Shown here: positions 56,841 to 64,000 of the stretch, piece by piece
Numbering within the stretch: position 1 is the first letter of the stretch
How the letters are laid out: each line of letters opens with the position of its first letter
Assembly: GCA_016707585.1 (NCBI GenBank)
Contig: JADJHL010000009.1
Coordinates: 62,001-126,000, forward strand
DNA from: Ignavibacteriales bacterium
GTDB taxonomy: Bacteria > Bacteroidota > Ignavibacteria > Ignavibacteriales > Ignavibacteriaceae
Length of the DNA: 64,000 bases
Direction: 5' to 3'
Notes under the pieces: generated by a model
The model's database searches: none
Seen by the model: only the letters and a program-made list of their open reading frames with translations
Told to the model about the DNA's origin: nothing
Made by a program: the position numbers and the translations under genes

Positions 56841-57795
56841 TAAGGATGAGAAGCTAAGAAAACTGCTTCTTCCTTATTGCAGATTTAAAGAGGGAACAAT
56901 CTGGATTGATGAAAAAGAAAAGCATAAAATTGCTTGTGTGGATGTTAGCAAAGGCGAAGAAGTAAAAAAGATATTTGGAAAAAGTAAAGTAAAACTTTCT
57001 GTTCAGGATCCACCATACAACTTTATTGCATTTACTGAAAAACAAAATGATGAGTTTATAAGATGGTGCAAAGAATGGATTTCTTTAAACCAGAAAATCT
57101 CAGATAAAAATTCTTCCTTTTATTTTTGGCTTGGTGCTGATCAATCAAATCATTTTGAACCTTTCGGTGGATTTGTTGAAATGATGAAATCAACTGGTTT
57201 AACTTCTCGTAGTTTTATTACAATGAGAAATCAGCGTGGTTACGGAACACAACACAATTGGATGGCAATTCGTCAGGAACTTCTTTATTACACATTTGGA
57301 AAACCAAAGTTCAATATAAAATCAGAGTACACAGATATTCCAAAAGTTTTAAAAGGTTATTACAAAGAAATTGGCGGAGATATTACTGAGAATAGTGAAA
57401 GAAGTAAATCCCAGTTTATTCGTGCAGGTAATGTTTGGATTGATGTACAGCAGGTTTTTTATCGAATGGAAGAAAATGTAAATGGATGTTTTGCACAAAA
57501 GCCATTAAAAGCCATTAAAAGAATTATTGAAGCATCTTCTGCAAAGAATGAGTTGGTAACTGATTTCTTTTCACATTCTGGTACAACTCTAATTGCAACC
57601 GAAATGCTAGGAAGAAAATGTGTCACTTTTGATTATGACCCTGTTTATTGTGAAATAACATTAAGAAGATTGGAAAACTTAAGATCAACCGGAAAAACTG
57701 GTTGGCAAAATTCTAATCCATTTTATAATGAGATTAAAAACGATAAAAAAATATTAAATCACTTAAAGAAAAAATATAACATAACTTATAATTGA
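56812..57795 (+). CDS. Solitary DNA (N6-adenine/N4-cytosine) methyltransferase, class beta
   Basis: 327 residues: motif IV DPPY (D66-Y69) precedes motif I DFFSHSGTT (D251-T259) with an intervening target-recognition region of about 170 residues, the class beta order. Between them GNVWIDVQQVFYRM and AQKPLKAIKRIIEASS are family-like. No restriction enzyme or second MTase nearby, so it may be regulatory or a housekeeping MTase. Start at the ATG that overlaps ymdB by 29 bases. Target sequence unknown. Confidence 0.87.
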   Translation: MLNYPLPRIDKDEKLRKLLLPYCRFKEGTIWIDEKEKHKIACVDVSKGEEVKKIFGKSKVKLSVQDPPYNFIAFTEKQNDEFIRWCKEWISLNQKISDKNSSFYFWLGADQSNHFEPFGGFVEMMKSTGLTSRSFITMRNQRGYGTQHNWMAIRQELLYYTFGKPKFNIKSEYTDIPKVLKGYYKEIGGDITENSERSKSQFIRAGNVWIDVQQVFYRMEENVNGCFAQKPLKAIKRIIEASSAKNELVTDFFSHSGTTLIATEMLGRKCVTFDYDPVYCEITLRRLENLRSTGKTGWQNSNPFYNEIKNDKKILNHLKKKYNITYN

Positions 57796-57802
57796 GTTAA
57801 TT

Positions 57803-58684
57803 ATGATTTTAATTGATGGTAAAAAAGTTGCAGCAGATATTCGCAGCGAACTAAAAGATAAAATTTCTCAGCTTAAAGCTGAAGGAAAGAATGTTCCAGG
57901 ACTTGTTGCAATAATTGTTGGTGAAGATCCAGCTTCACAAATATATGTTGCAAGCAAAGGCAAAGCTTGTGAAGAAATTGGAATGAGAACTAAAACGGAA
58001 AAGTTAAGTGCTGATATTTCAGAGGCCGAACTATTAACACTTATTCAATCTTATAATCAAAATAAAGATTATCACGGAATACTTGTTCAACTTCCGTTGC
58101 CAAAACACATAAATGAAGATAAAGTAATCGAGACTATTTCTCATAAAAAAGATGTTGATGGATTTCATCCAATTTCTGTGGGTAATCTTGTAATTGGTAA
58201 AGATACTTTTGCTTCTTGTACTCCGGCAGGAATTCAGGAATTATTGATCCGTTATAAAATTGAAACTAAAGGTAAACACGTTGTAGTTGTTGGAAGAAGC
58301 AATATTGTTGGTAAACCGATTGCAAACATTATGCTTCAAAAAGCTGAAGGTGCAAATTCAATTGTTACCATAGTTCATTCTGCCGCAAAAGATATTTCCT
58401 ACTATACAAAACAAGCCGATATTTTGATAGCCGCTATAGGTAAAGCCGAAATGATTAAAGCAGATATGGTTAAAGATGGCGTTGCAGTAATTGATGTTGG
58501 AATAAATCGAATCGATGATCCAACAAAAATTAAAGGTTACAGAATAGTTGGTGATGTTGATTTTGAAAATGTTTCGAAGAAGGCTTTATTTATTACTCCG
58601 GTTCCAGGCGGAGTTGGACCAATGACGATTGCAATGCTGCTAAGTAATACTTTTAAAGCTTATAATCTTTATGGTGAAAAATGA
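57803..58684 (+). CDS. folD: Methylenetetrahydrofolate dehydrogenase/cyclohydrolase FolD
   Basis: 293 residues: YVASKGKACEEIGM with the catalytic lysine of the YxxxK type (about 50-60), GILVQLPLPKHI, VVGRSNIVGKP (NADP site) and the C-terminal GGVGPMTIAMLL. Interconverts methylene- and 10-formyl-tetrahydrofolate; it supplies PurN and PurH at the left end. Followed by deoC with stop/start overlap. Confidence 0.96.
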   Translation: MILIDGKKVAADIRSELKDKISQLKAEGKNVPGLVAIIVGEDPASQIYVASKGKACEEIGMRTKTEKLSADISEAELLTLIQSYNQNKDYHGILVQLPLPKHINEDKVIETISHKKDVDGFHPISVGNLVIGKDTFASCTPAGIQELLIRYKIETKGKHVVVVGRSNIVGKPIANIMLQKAEGANSIVTIVHSAAKDISYYTKQADILIAAIGKAEMIKADMVKDGVAVIDVGINRIDDPTKIKGYRIVGDVDFENVSKKALFITPVPGGVGPMTIAMLLSNTFKAYNLYGEK

Positions 58685-59454
58685 GCTGGAAAGATTTAGT
58701 TACAGAAGAAAATATAAAAAAAATATTAAGTGATTTTTCTGAGTTTGAAAAATCAAAGAATACGCCTGAGATAAAATTATCTGCACAAGAATTAGCTGGA
58801 ATGATTGATCATACTTTACTAAAATCTGATGCAACAATCTCTGAAATAAATCAATTATGTGAAGAAGCAATGCAAAACAATTTTGCTTCAGTTTGTGTTA
58901 ATCCATCTTATGTTGATACTTGTTTTAACTTGATAAAATCTTCAAATGTAAAAGTCTGTACAGTAATTGGATTTCCTTTAGGCGCAACAACCACTCAATC
59001 CAAATTTCTTGAAGCAGAAGAAGCAATAAAAAATGGTGCAGAAGAACTTGATATGGTTATTAATATCGGGAAGTTAAAAGATAATGATTATCAATTTGTA
59101 TTTGAAGATTTAAATTCCATTGCTGATTTATCTAAAAAACACTTGTGTACATCTAAAGTAATTCTTGAAACTTGTCTTCTTTCAGATGAAGAGAAAGTTA
59201 TTGCTTGTTTACTTGCAAAAGAAGCTGGATTAAATTTTGTTAAAACCTCAACTGGATTTTCAAAAAGTGGAGCAACAGTTCACGATGTTGCTTTGATGAA
59301 ATTTGTAGTTGGAGATAAATTAAAAGTAAAAGCTTCTGGTGGAATTCGTTCTTATGAAGATGCAATAGCAATGATAAATGCTGGTGCAACCAGGTTAGGT
59401 GCAAGTGCCGGAGTAAAAATTATTGCCGGACAAAAATCTGAAAGCAGTTATTAG
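58681..59454 (+). CDS. deoC: Deoxyribose-phosphate aldolase DeoC
   Basis: 257 residues, class I aldolase. The signature IDHTLLKSDAT (about 42-52), GFPLGA, and the two catalytic lysines K188 (FVKTSTGF) and K217 (KVKASGGIR) are present, with D in ELDMVINIGKL as third residue. It releases acetaldehyde and glyceraldehyde-3-phosphate from deoxyribose-5-phosphate. The N-terminus is about 35 residues longer than the short bacterial form. Overlaps folD by 4 bases (ATGA). Confidence 0.95.
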   Translation: MSWKDLVTEENIKKILSDFSEFEKSKNTPEIKLSAQELAGMIDHTLLKSDATISEINQLCEEAMQNNFASVCVNPSYVDTCFNLIKSSNVKVCTVIGFPLGATTTQSKFLEAEEAIKNGAEELDMVINIGKLKDNDYQFVFEDLNSIADLSKKHLCTSKVILETCLLSDEEKVIACLLAKEAGLNFVKTSTGFSKSGATVHDVALMKFVVGDKLKVKASGGIRSYEDAIAMINAGATRLGASAGVKIIAGQKSESSY

Positions 59455-59457
59455 TTA

Positions 59458-59679
59458 ATGGTTATTGATCTTATTGTAACAAAAACTAATGACGGCTTTA
59501 CAGCTGAAGTTCCATCTTTAAAAGGGTGTGAAAGCTGGGCCCACGATGAAGAAACTGTTATTGAAAAAATAGTTGAGATGACTTCATTCTATTTGCATTT
59601 GGAAGCGAAAGAAATAAAATTAGACAAAGCCCGCAAAGAAGAAAATAAAACTATATACAAATTAATATTCCATAAATAA
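59458..59679 (+). CDS. HicB-like small protein without HicA
   Basis: 73 residues whose core DGFTAEVPSLKGCESWAHDEE (in two blocks) matches the HicB/UPF0150 strand-loop-strand pattern. There is no C-terminal DNA-binding domain and no HicA-type toxin next to it. It sits in the folD-deoC-trmH run, 3 bases after deoC. Could be an orphan antitoxin-like fold or a housekeeping UPF0150 protein. Confidence 0.7.
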   Translation: MVIDLIVTKTNDGFTAEVPSLKGCESWAHDEETVIEKIVEMTSFYLHLEAKEIKLDKARKEENKTIYKLIFHK

Positions 59680-59684
59680 CGTTT

Positions 59685-60275
59685 GTGAGAAGTACTAAAA
59701 CTGAAAAACGACTCGAGAAAATTACCAGAGTCATTAAATCCCGCCAGCATTCATTAACCGTAGTGATGGAGAATATTCACGATCCACACAATGTTTCCGC
59801 AATTTTTAGAACTTGCGATGCGGTTGGAATTCCCAAAGTTAATTTAGTTTACAATTTTGAAACTTTCCCTCGCATTGGCAAAAAATCTTCGGCATCAGCA
59901 TTTAAATGGGTAGAAAAAGAAAAATATAAATCTGTTGAAGAATGTTATGCTCAATTAAGAAAAGATGGATTTAAAATATTTGCTTCATCCCTAACTGAAA
60001 ATTCTAAAAATCTTTATGAATTGGACTTATCACAAAAAGTTGCAATAGTAGTTGGGAATGAACATCGAGGTGTTTCTGAAACTTCTGCTGAGTTAGCTGA
60101 TGAAGTGTTTTTAATTCCACAGTTTGGAATGGTACAAAGTTTAAATGTTTCTGTTGCAACTGCTGTAATTCTGTATGAAGCCATGCGACAGCGAATCAAA
60201 AAAAGTATGTATAAAAAAAGTGAACTTGATGAAAAAACTCTTGATTCTTTAATTGATAATTGGTGTGAAAAGTAA
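59685..60275 (+). CDS. trmH: TrmH-family tRNA (guanosine-2'-O)-methyltransferase
   Basis: 196 residues of SPOUT fold. Motif 1 ENIHDPHNVSAIFRTCDAVG (about 29-48), motif 2 IVVGNEHRGVS (about 120-130) and motif 3 IPQFGMVQSLNVSVA (about 144-158) are close to TrmH, which methylates G18 of tRNA. GTG start. TrmH and the rRNA methyltransferases share these motifs, but the length without an extra RNA-binding domain and the MVQSLNVSVA context favour TrmH. Confidence 0.88.
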   Translation: MRSTKTEKRLEKITRVIKSRQHSLTVVMENIHDPHNVSAIFRTCDAVGIPKVNLVYNFETFPRIGKKSSASAFKWVEKEKYKSVEECYAQLRKDGFKIFASSLTENSKNLYELDLSQKVAIVVGNEHRGVSETSAELADEVFLIPQFGMVQSLNVSVATAVILYEAMRQRIKKSMYKKSELDEKTLDSLIDNWCEK

Positions 60276-61556
60276 TTGAAAAAAAGATTCGAAAAAATAA
60301 AGAGAGTAAGTGGTGAATTAAGTTTAACTGGCGATAAATCAATTTCTCATCGAGCTGTTATTTTCTCTGCAATGGCTTCTGGGAAATCTATGATTACAAA
60401 CTTATCGCAGGCTCAAGATGTAATTTCAACAATGGTTATTATGCACAAATTAGGTGCAAGCATTTTAACTAAAGATAGAAAAATAATCATTGGCGGTATG
60501 GGTTTTAAAGGATTTAAAGCACCATCATCAAATTTAGATTGCGGAAATTCCGGAACTTCAGCAAGATTGATTGCAGGACTATTAGCTGCGCAAGATTTTA
60601 CCTCAACATTAATTGGTGATGAATCTCTTTCTAAAAGACCAATGAAAAGAGTGATTGAACCTTTATCAAAAATGGGGACTGAGTTTCAATCAAACGAAAA
60701 TATCACTTTACCGTTAACAGTAATTCCAAATTCTAAATTTCATAATATTGATTATGAAATGCCTGTTGCAAGTGCTCAGGTTAAAAGTTCAATCTTAATT
60801 GCTGGGTTACATTGTGATGGTGAAACTACTGTAATAGAGAATGAACAAACAAGAAATCATACAGAAAAAATGTTGGGATTGTCAGTTAGATTTGAAAATA
60901 GTAAAATTATTTCTTCATCTTCAAGTAAATACTATCCAGAGGCAAAAGAATATTTTGTACCTGGAGATATTTCAACTTCGGCATTTCATATTGTTTTAAC
61001 ATTGTTAACTCCAAAATCTGAGTTGATTTTAAAAAATGTTTCATTAAATCCAACAAGAACCGGTTTTATTGATGTGTTAAAAAATATGGGTGCTGATATT
61101 TCTTTTGTAGATATTAAAACTTCTAGCAATGAAGAGTATGGAGATGTAATTATAAAATCATCTTCACTAAAAAATATTCAGATTGAGTCACAAATTATTC
61201 CAAACATAATTGATGAAATTCCTATACTGACAATTGCAGGATTATTTGCTGTTGGTGATTTTGTAATCGGAAATGCTAAGGAACTTAGAGTAAAAGAATC
61301 AGATAGAATAAAATCAATTTGTTATAACTTGATTTCGCTGGGATTAAAAATCGAAGAAAGTGAAGATGGATTTTATGTGTCTGGTAAAATCAAAAATCCA
61401 AAAATGACTTTTGAGAGTTTTGGAGATCATAGAATTGCAATGGCATTTGCAATATTAAGTATGCTTTTAGATAATGGGGGAGAAGTTAATGGATTTAATT
61501 GTGTTAATATTTCTAATCCAAAGTTTGAAGAACAAATAAATTCAATAGTTACCTGA
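60276..61556 (+). CDS. aroA: 3-phosphoshikimate 1-carboxyvinyltransferase AroA
   Basis: 426 residues, EPSP synthase for chorismate. SLTGDKSISHRAVIFSAMASG (read as two blocks; about 17-37), LDCGNSGTSARLIAGLLA (about 88-105) and the catalytic DEIPILTIAG with later KESDRI (about 339-344) and GDHRIAMA are present. TTG start directly after trmH. No other shikimate gene is adjacent. Confidence 0.97.
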   Translation: MKKRFEKIKRVSGELSLTGDKSISHRAVIFSAMASGKSMITNLSQAQDVISTMVIMHKLGASILTKDRKIIIGGMGFKGFKAPSSNLDCGNSGTSARLIAGLLAAQDFTSTLIGDESLSKRPMKRVIEPLSKMGTEFQSNENITLPLTVIPNSKFHNIDYEMPVASAQVKSSILIAGLHCDGETTVIENEQTRNHTEKMLGLSVRFENSKIISSSSSKYYPEAKEYFVPGDISTSAFHIVLTLLTPKSELILKNVSLNPTRTGFIDVLKNMGADISFVDIKTSSNEEYGDVIIKSSSLKNIQIESQIIPNIIDEIPILTIAGLFAVGDFVIGNAKELRVKESDRIKSICYNLISLGLKIEESEDGFYVSGKIKNPKMTFESFGDHRIAMAFAILSMLLDNGGEVNGFNCVNISNPKFEEQINSIVT

Positions 61557-61560
61557 TTCT

Positions 61561-61671
61561 TCTTTCTTGGCGATCTTAGCGAAAACTCTTTGCGACCTTT
61601 GCGAGGAAAGTATTTGGAAATATTTCAAACAAAGCCCGCAAAGTTTATTAACGTAAAGTTCGCTAAGAAAT
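61561..61671. repeat. Inverted repeat built of short TTTGCG-type units
   Basis: Between the convergent aroA and bshC genes. TTAGCGAA (61576-61583) is matched by TTCGCTAA (61659-61666); CTTTGCG units (61588-61594 and 61597-61603) are matched by CGCAAAG (61637-61643) and CGTAAAG (61652-61658). The unit CTTTGCGACCTTTGCG recalls a family of dispersed repeats in Bacteroidota-group genomes. It may also serve as a bidirectional terminator. Confidence 0.6.
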
Positions 61672-61677
61672 AAATGA

Positions 61678-63306
61678 CTATAAAGTTATCACCTGATGTT
61701 CAAATTCACTTACCGAAATATCATCATAAATTTTACTAATTAAATCTCTGCCATACTTATTATAAAAATATGCAAAGTTAATTTCTCTTTCCTGTAGATT
61801 TTCAAGCGGATAAAGTAAATTTGAAATTCGTGTAAGCTGTCTAATAGTTGTTTCGTGTTTACTCTCCTGTGCTTTTATTGCTTTAGTTTTTAACTCGCTA
61901 AAAGAAGCTAACATTTTTTCTTTGTAACGTGCACTAGCATCAACCAGAGTTTTATCCACAGCAAAAAGATTTTCTTTCAATTTATCAAAAGTTAGTTCAA
62001 TCTCTGTCTCAGATTCCTTAAAAACTTTATCAAGATTATTCTCAGACAATCCTGAAATTACTTTTTCCTTTAGCTCATCTAAACCAAGATAAACATCATT
62101 TAAAGTTAAATCATATTTATCCAAAGCAGCACCAACATTCTTTTCTAATATTGTAACTGATGATCTTGGGAAAACTACTGGTATAACTATTTTATAAAAA
62201 TCATATAACGGTGTTACCTGAGCAAAGTAAGCAATTTCGCTTGGTCCGCCAATATAAAATCCTGTTGGAAAAATATAATCCTGGCAAATTGGTCTTAATA
62301 AAACATTTGGGCTAAATCTTTCGGGATGTTCTTCAATTTCATTTAAGATTTCTTCTTTAGTGAATTGCTTTCGTTTTCTTCTTAACTTAAAAATTTCTTC
62401 AACAGGCTCAACAGAATATCTCCCATCATCAGTATGATAAAACAAATTGACCGGTTTTACTTTTACTTGTGCATGATATAATTCTTCCAGCTTTGCGCTT
62501 ACTTGTATAAGCTTTTGAGTGTGAATAGTAAAATCATTTACTTCTTTTTTGAATATCGGTTTGAGTATTGTTTTTACTTTCGGATCTTGAGGATCAAAAA
62601 TTATTAAACCATATTCATCAAACAACCAGAACAGAAGTTCTTTAAATCCCTGCTTGAATGATTTTCCTGTTTGATAACAAGACTTGAGTTTTAGTAATAG
62701 ATCAATTTTAAAATCTGTATTTCTTAAGATTCCTTCAAACTGAGTGAAGAAATCAGTAATAGATTCATCAAAATTTATAGTGCCCACACTTAGTTTAGCT
62801 TCATCATCTTCAATTTCCTGCTTGTATCCAATATTCAAAACTTGATTTTCACTATCAAAAATATTTATTGATCTGACCTCATTAAAATCATAGTCATCAC
62901 CTTCAAGCCAGAAAACGGGAACAAATTTATAACCTTCATACTTTTCATTGTATTGATTTGCCAATTTAATTGCTGTGATAGTTTTGTAAATTGTATAAAG
63001 TGGACCGCCTAAAATTCCAACTTGTTGACCAGTTACAATTGCAATTGTCTTTTCATCGTTCAACAATTCAATATTGCGTAAAGTATTTCCGGAAATATTT
63101 TGAAGTGTTGAATACTGGTTTTTTAGAATAGCTGATAGATCAATTTGTCTGTTTTTTCTCGATTCAGAAATAGCTTTGAAAAGTTGCGGAAAGTTTTCCT
63201 TATTTCGGAAATTGTGTTTATAGTATTCCTTCACATTCACAAATTCGTATAAGTAATCGAGAAATAAATTTTGATTTTTTGGAATATCACTGAAATTAAT
63301 AAACAT
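61678..63306 (-). CDS. bshC: Bacillithiol biosynthesis cysteine-adding enzyme BshC
   Basis: 542 residues matching the BshC family: INFSDIP start, IVTGQQVGILGGPLYTIYK (about 93-111), FVPVFWLEGDDYDFNEV (about 127-143) and YIGGPSEIAYFAQ (near 367). BshC joins cysteine to glucosaminyl-malate in the last step of bacillithiol synthesis. ATG at 63306 with GAGG six bases upstream gives the family N-terminus; an upstream in-frame start at 63372 adds 22 non-family residues. BshA and BshB are not in the window. Confidence 0.92.
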   Translation of the reverse strand: MFINFSDIPKNQNLFLDYLYEFVNVKEYYKHNFRNKENFPQLFKAISESRKNRQIDLSAILKNQYSTLQNISGNTLRNIELLNDEKTIAIVTGQQVGILGGPLYTIYKTITAIKLANQYNEKYEGYKFVPVFWLEGDDYDFNEVRSINIFDSENQVLNIGYKQEIEDDEAKLSVGTINFDESITDFFTQFEGILRNTDFKIDLLLKLKSCYQTGKSFKQGFKELLFWLFDEYGLIIFDPQDPKVKTILKPIFKKEVNDFTIHTQKLIQVSAKLEELYHAQVKVKPVNLFYHTDDGRYSVEPVEEIFKLRRKRKQFTKEEILNEIEEHPERFSPNVLLRPICQDYIFPTGFYIGGPSEIAYFAQVTPLYDFYKIVIPVVFPRSSVTILEKNVGAALDKYDLTLNDVYLGLDELKEKVISGLSENNLDKVFKESETEIELTFDKLKENLFAVDKTLVDASARYKEKMLASFSELKTKAIKAQESKHETTIRQLTRISNLLYPLENLQEREINFAYFYNKYGRDLISKIYDDISVSEFEHQVITL

Positions 63307-63534
63307 TCTTGCCTCAAAAATTGAATTTTCTAAAGCAAAAGTAAGGAAAAGCTTTAAGCCTAACAATATCAACTAATCTGAATCACATTTACCAATTACT
63401 TTCATCAGTGACAGTCTTTGGTTAATTTCAACTTCAAAAATCTGAGTAAAATTGGAAATCAATATTCTTAAATATCTAACTTTAAAAGAGCATTAAACTC
63501 ATTAAAGATTATTCTGTCTTTTAATCTTTCAAGA

Positions 63535-64000
63535 ATGATTCGCAGACCAATTGTGTGGGGAATGCCTATCTCATATTCGATTGAACCAACAAATCATTGT
63601 AACTTAAAATGTCCAGAGTGTCCATCTGGACTTGGTGTTTTAACACGTCCACTTGGTTTATTGAACTTTAATGATTTTAAGAATTGGATTGATCAAATAA
63701 AAGATACCGGATTTTATGTGCAGTTATTTTTTCAAGGTGAACCTTATATCAACAAGCATCTTCCTGAGATGATTAAATATGCAAAAACAAATAATGTTTA
63801 TATATCGATTAGCACAAATGGACATTTTGTTAATGAAAAAAATGTTGATTTAGTTTTAGAGAATGCGCCTGATAAATTAATATATTCGGTGGATGGACTT
63901 GACGAGGAAAGTTATCAAAAATATCGTGTTGGTGGAACATTTAAACAGGCTGATGAAGGATTGAGATTATTAATAAATCGTAAGAAAGAATTGAAGAAAA
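63535..64000 (+). CDS. Radical SAM protein, C-terminally truncated by the window end
   Basis: The visible 155 residues include SYSIEPTNHCNLKCPECPSG with the CX3CX2C iron-sulfur site at C22, C26 and C29, followed by ISTNG and YSVDGLDEESYQKYR, a typical radical SAM layout with an expected SPASM tail beyond the window. ATG 63535 is the first usable start, but the reading frame stays open back to 63472 and reads as protein (RALNSLKIILSFNLSR), so an alternative codon further upstream or an incomplete start is possible. The gap 63307-63534 shows no other gene. Confidence 0.85.
   Translation, partial: MIRRPIVWGMPISYSIEPTNHCNLKCPECPSGLGVLTRPLGLLNFNDFKNWIDQIKDTGFYVQLFFQGEPYINKHLPEMIKYAKTNNVYISISTNGHFVNEKNVDLVLENAPDKLIYSVDGLDEESYQKYRVGGTFKQADEGLRLLINRKKELKK

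Noticed and set aside
63452..63496. TTG-initiated short frame before the radical SAM gene, as a fused N-terminus
   Set aside because: It is in a different frame and ends at a stop codon at 63494-63496, so would need a frameshift for which there is no other evidence.

Overview
The window is AT-rich bacterial chromosome, most likely from the Ignavibacteria (Bacteroidota/Chlorobiota side of the tree). The clues are C-terminal type IX secretion sorting tails with the YPNPFN signature, a PorV-like barrel, TonB-dependent transport, a DUF2851 protein, bacillithiol-type thiol synthesis (BshC), and multihaem cytochromes beside saccharolytic genes. No phage, insertion sequence, CRISPR array or rRNA operon is visible. 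The placement is inference from gene content; no 16S gene is present.

Region 1 (1-8375) is a tightly packed forward operon: purN and purH for purine synthesis, then the elongasome set mreB-mreC-mreD-mrdA-rodA with stop/start overlaps, then pyrF. Region 2 (8529-13182) holds a DUF2851 protein, a reverse-strand group (bifunctional nuclease, etfA, etfB), clpS and a small SET-domain protein.

Region 3 (13598-17585) is a four-gene electron-transfer cluster: a tetrahaem c554-like cytochrome, an outer-membrane beta-barrel, a 14-haem cytochrome and a 7-haem lipoprotein with one CX4CH haem site. It resembles a porin-cytochrome conduit and ends in a clear intrinsic terminator.

Region 4 (17855-49271) is a roughly 31-kb carbohydrate locus. 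A DeoR repressor and a secreted amidohydrolase diverge from an operon of AgaS-like isomerase, tagatose-bisphosphate aldolase accessory subunit, EamA transporter, PfkB kinase and class II aldolase, which together form the tagatose route for galactosamine-type sugars. Downstream lie secreted or sorted proteins, a lipoprotein beta-propeller, a TonB-dependent receptor without SusD, a PorV-like barrel between two large paralogues, glycosidases of GH36, GH31 and GH109 type, a galactokinase-like GHMP kinase, a nucleotidyltransferase and a sodium:solute symporter. The set suggests harvest of alpha-galactosyl or alpha-GalNAc-containing glycans. A duplicated operator-like TTCGAA motif sits at the start of agaS.

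Region 5 (49345-64000) is mixed housekeeping: two serine tRNAs, a response regulator, a half-size TauE/SafE protein, an APC permease, a short secreted peptide gene, a MATE exporter, a DEDDh exonuclease/GIY-YIG fusion, ymdB, a solitary DNA methyltransferase, folD, deoC, an orphan HicB-like protein, trmH, aroA, bshC and a radical SAM gene cut by the window edge. Two imperfect-palindrome intergenic repeats (about 55.9 kb and 61.6 kb) look like dispersed elements.
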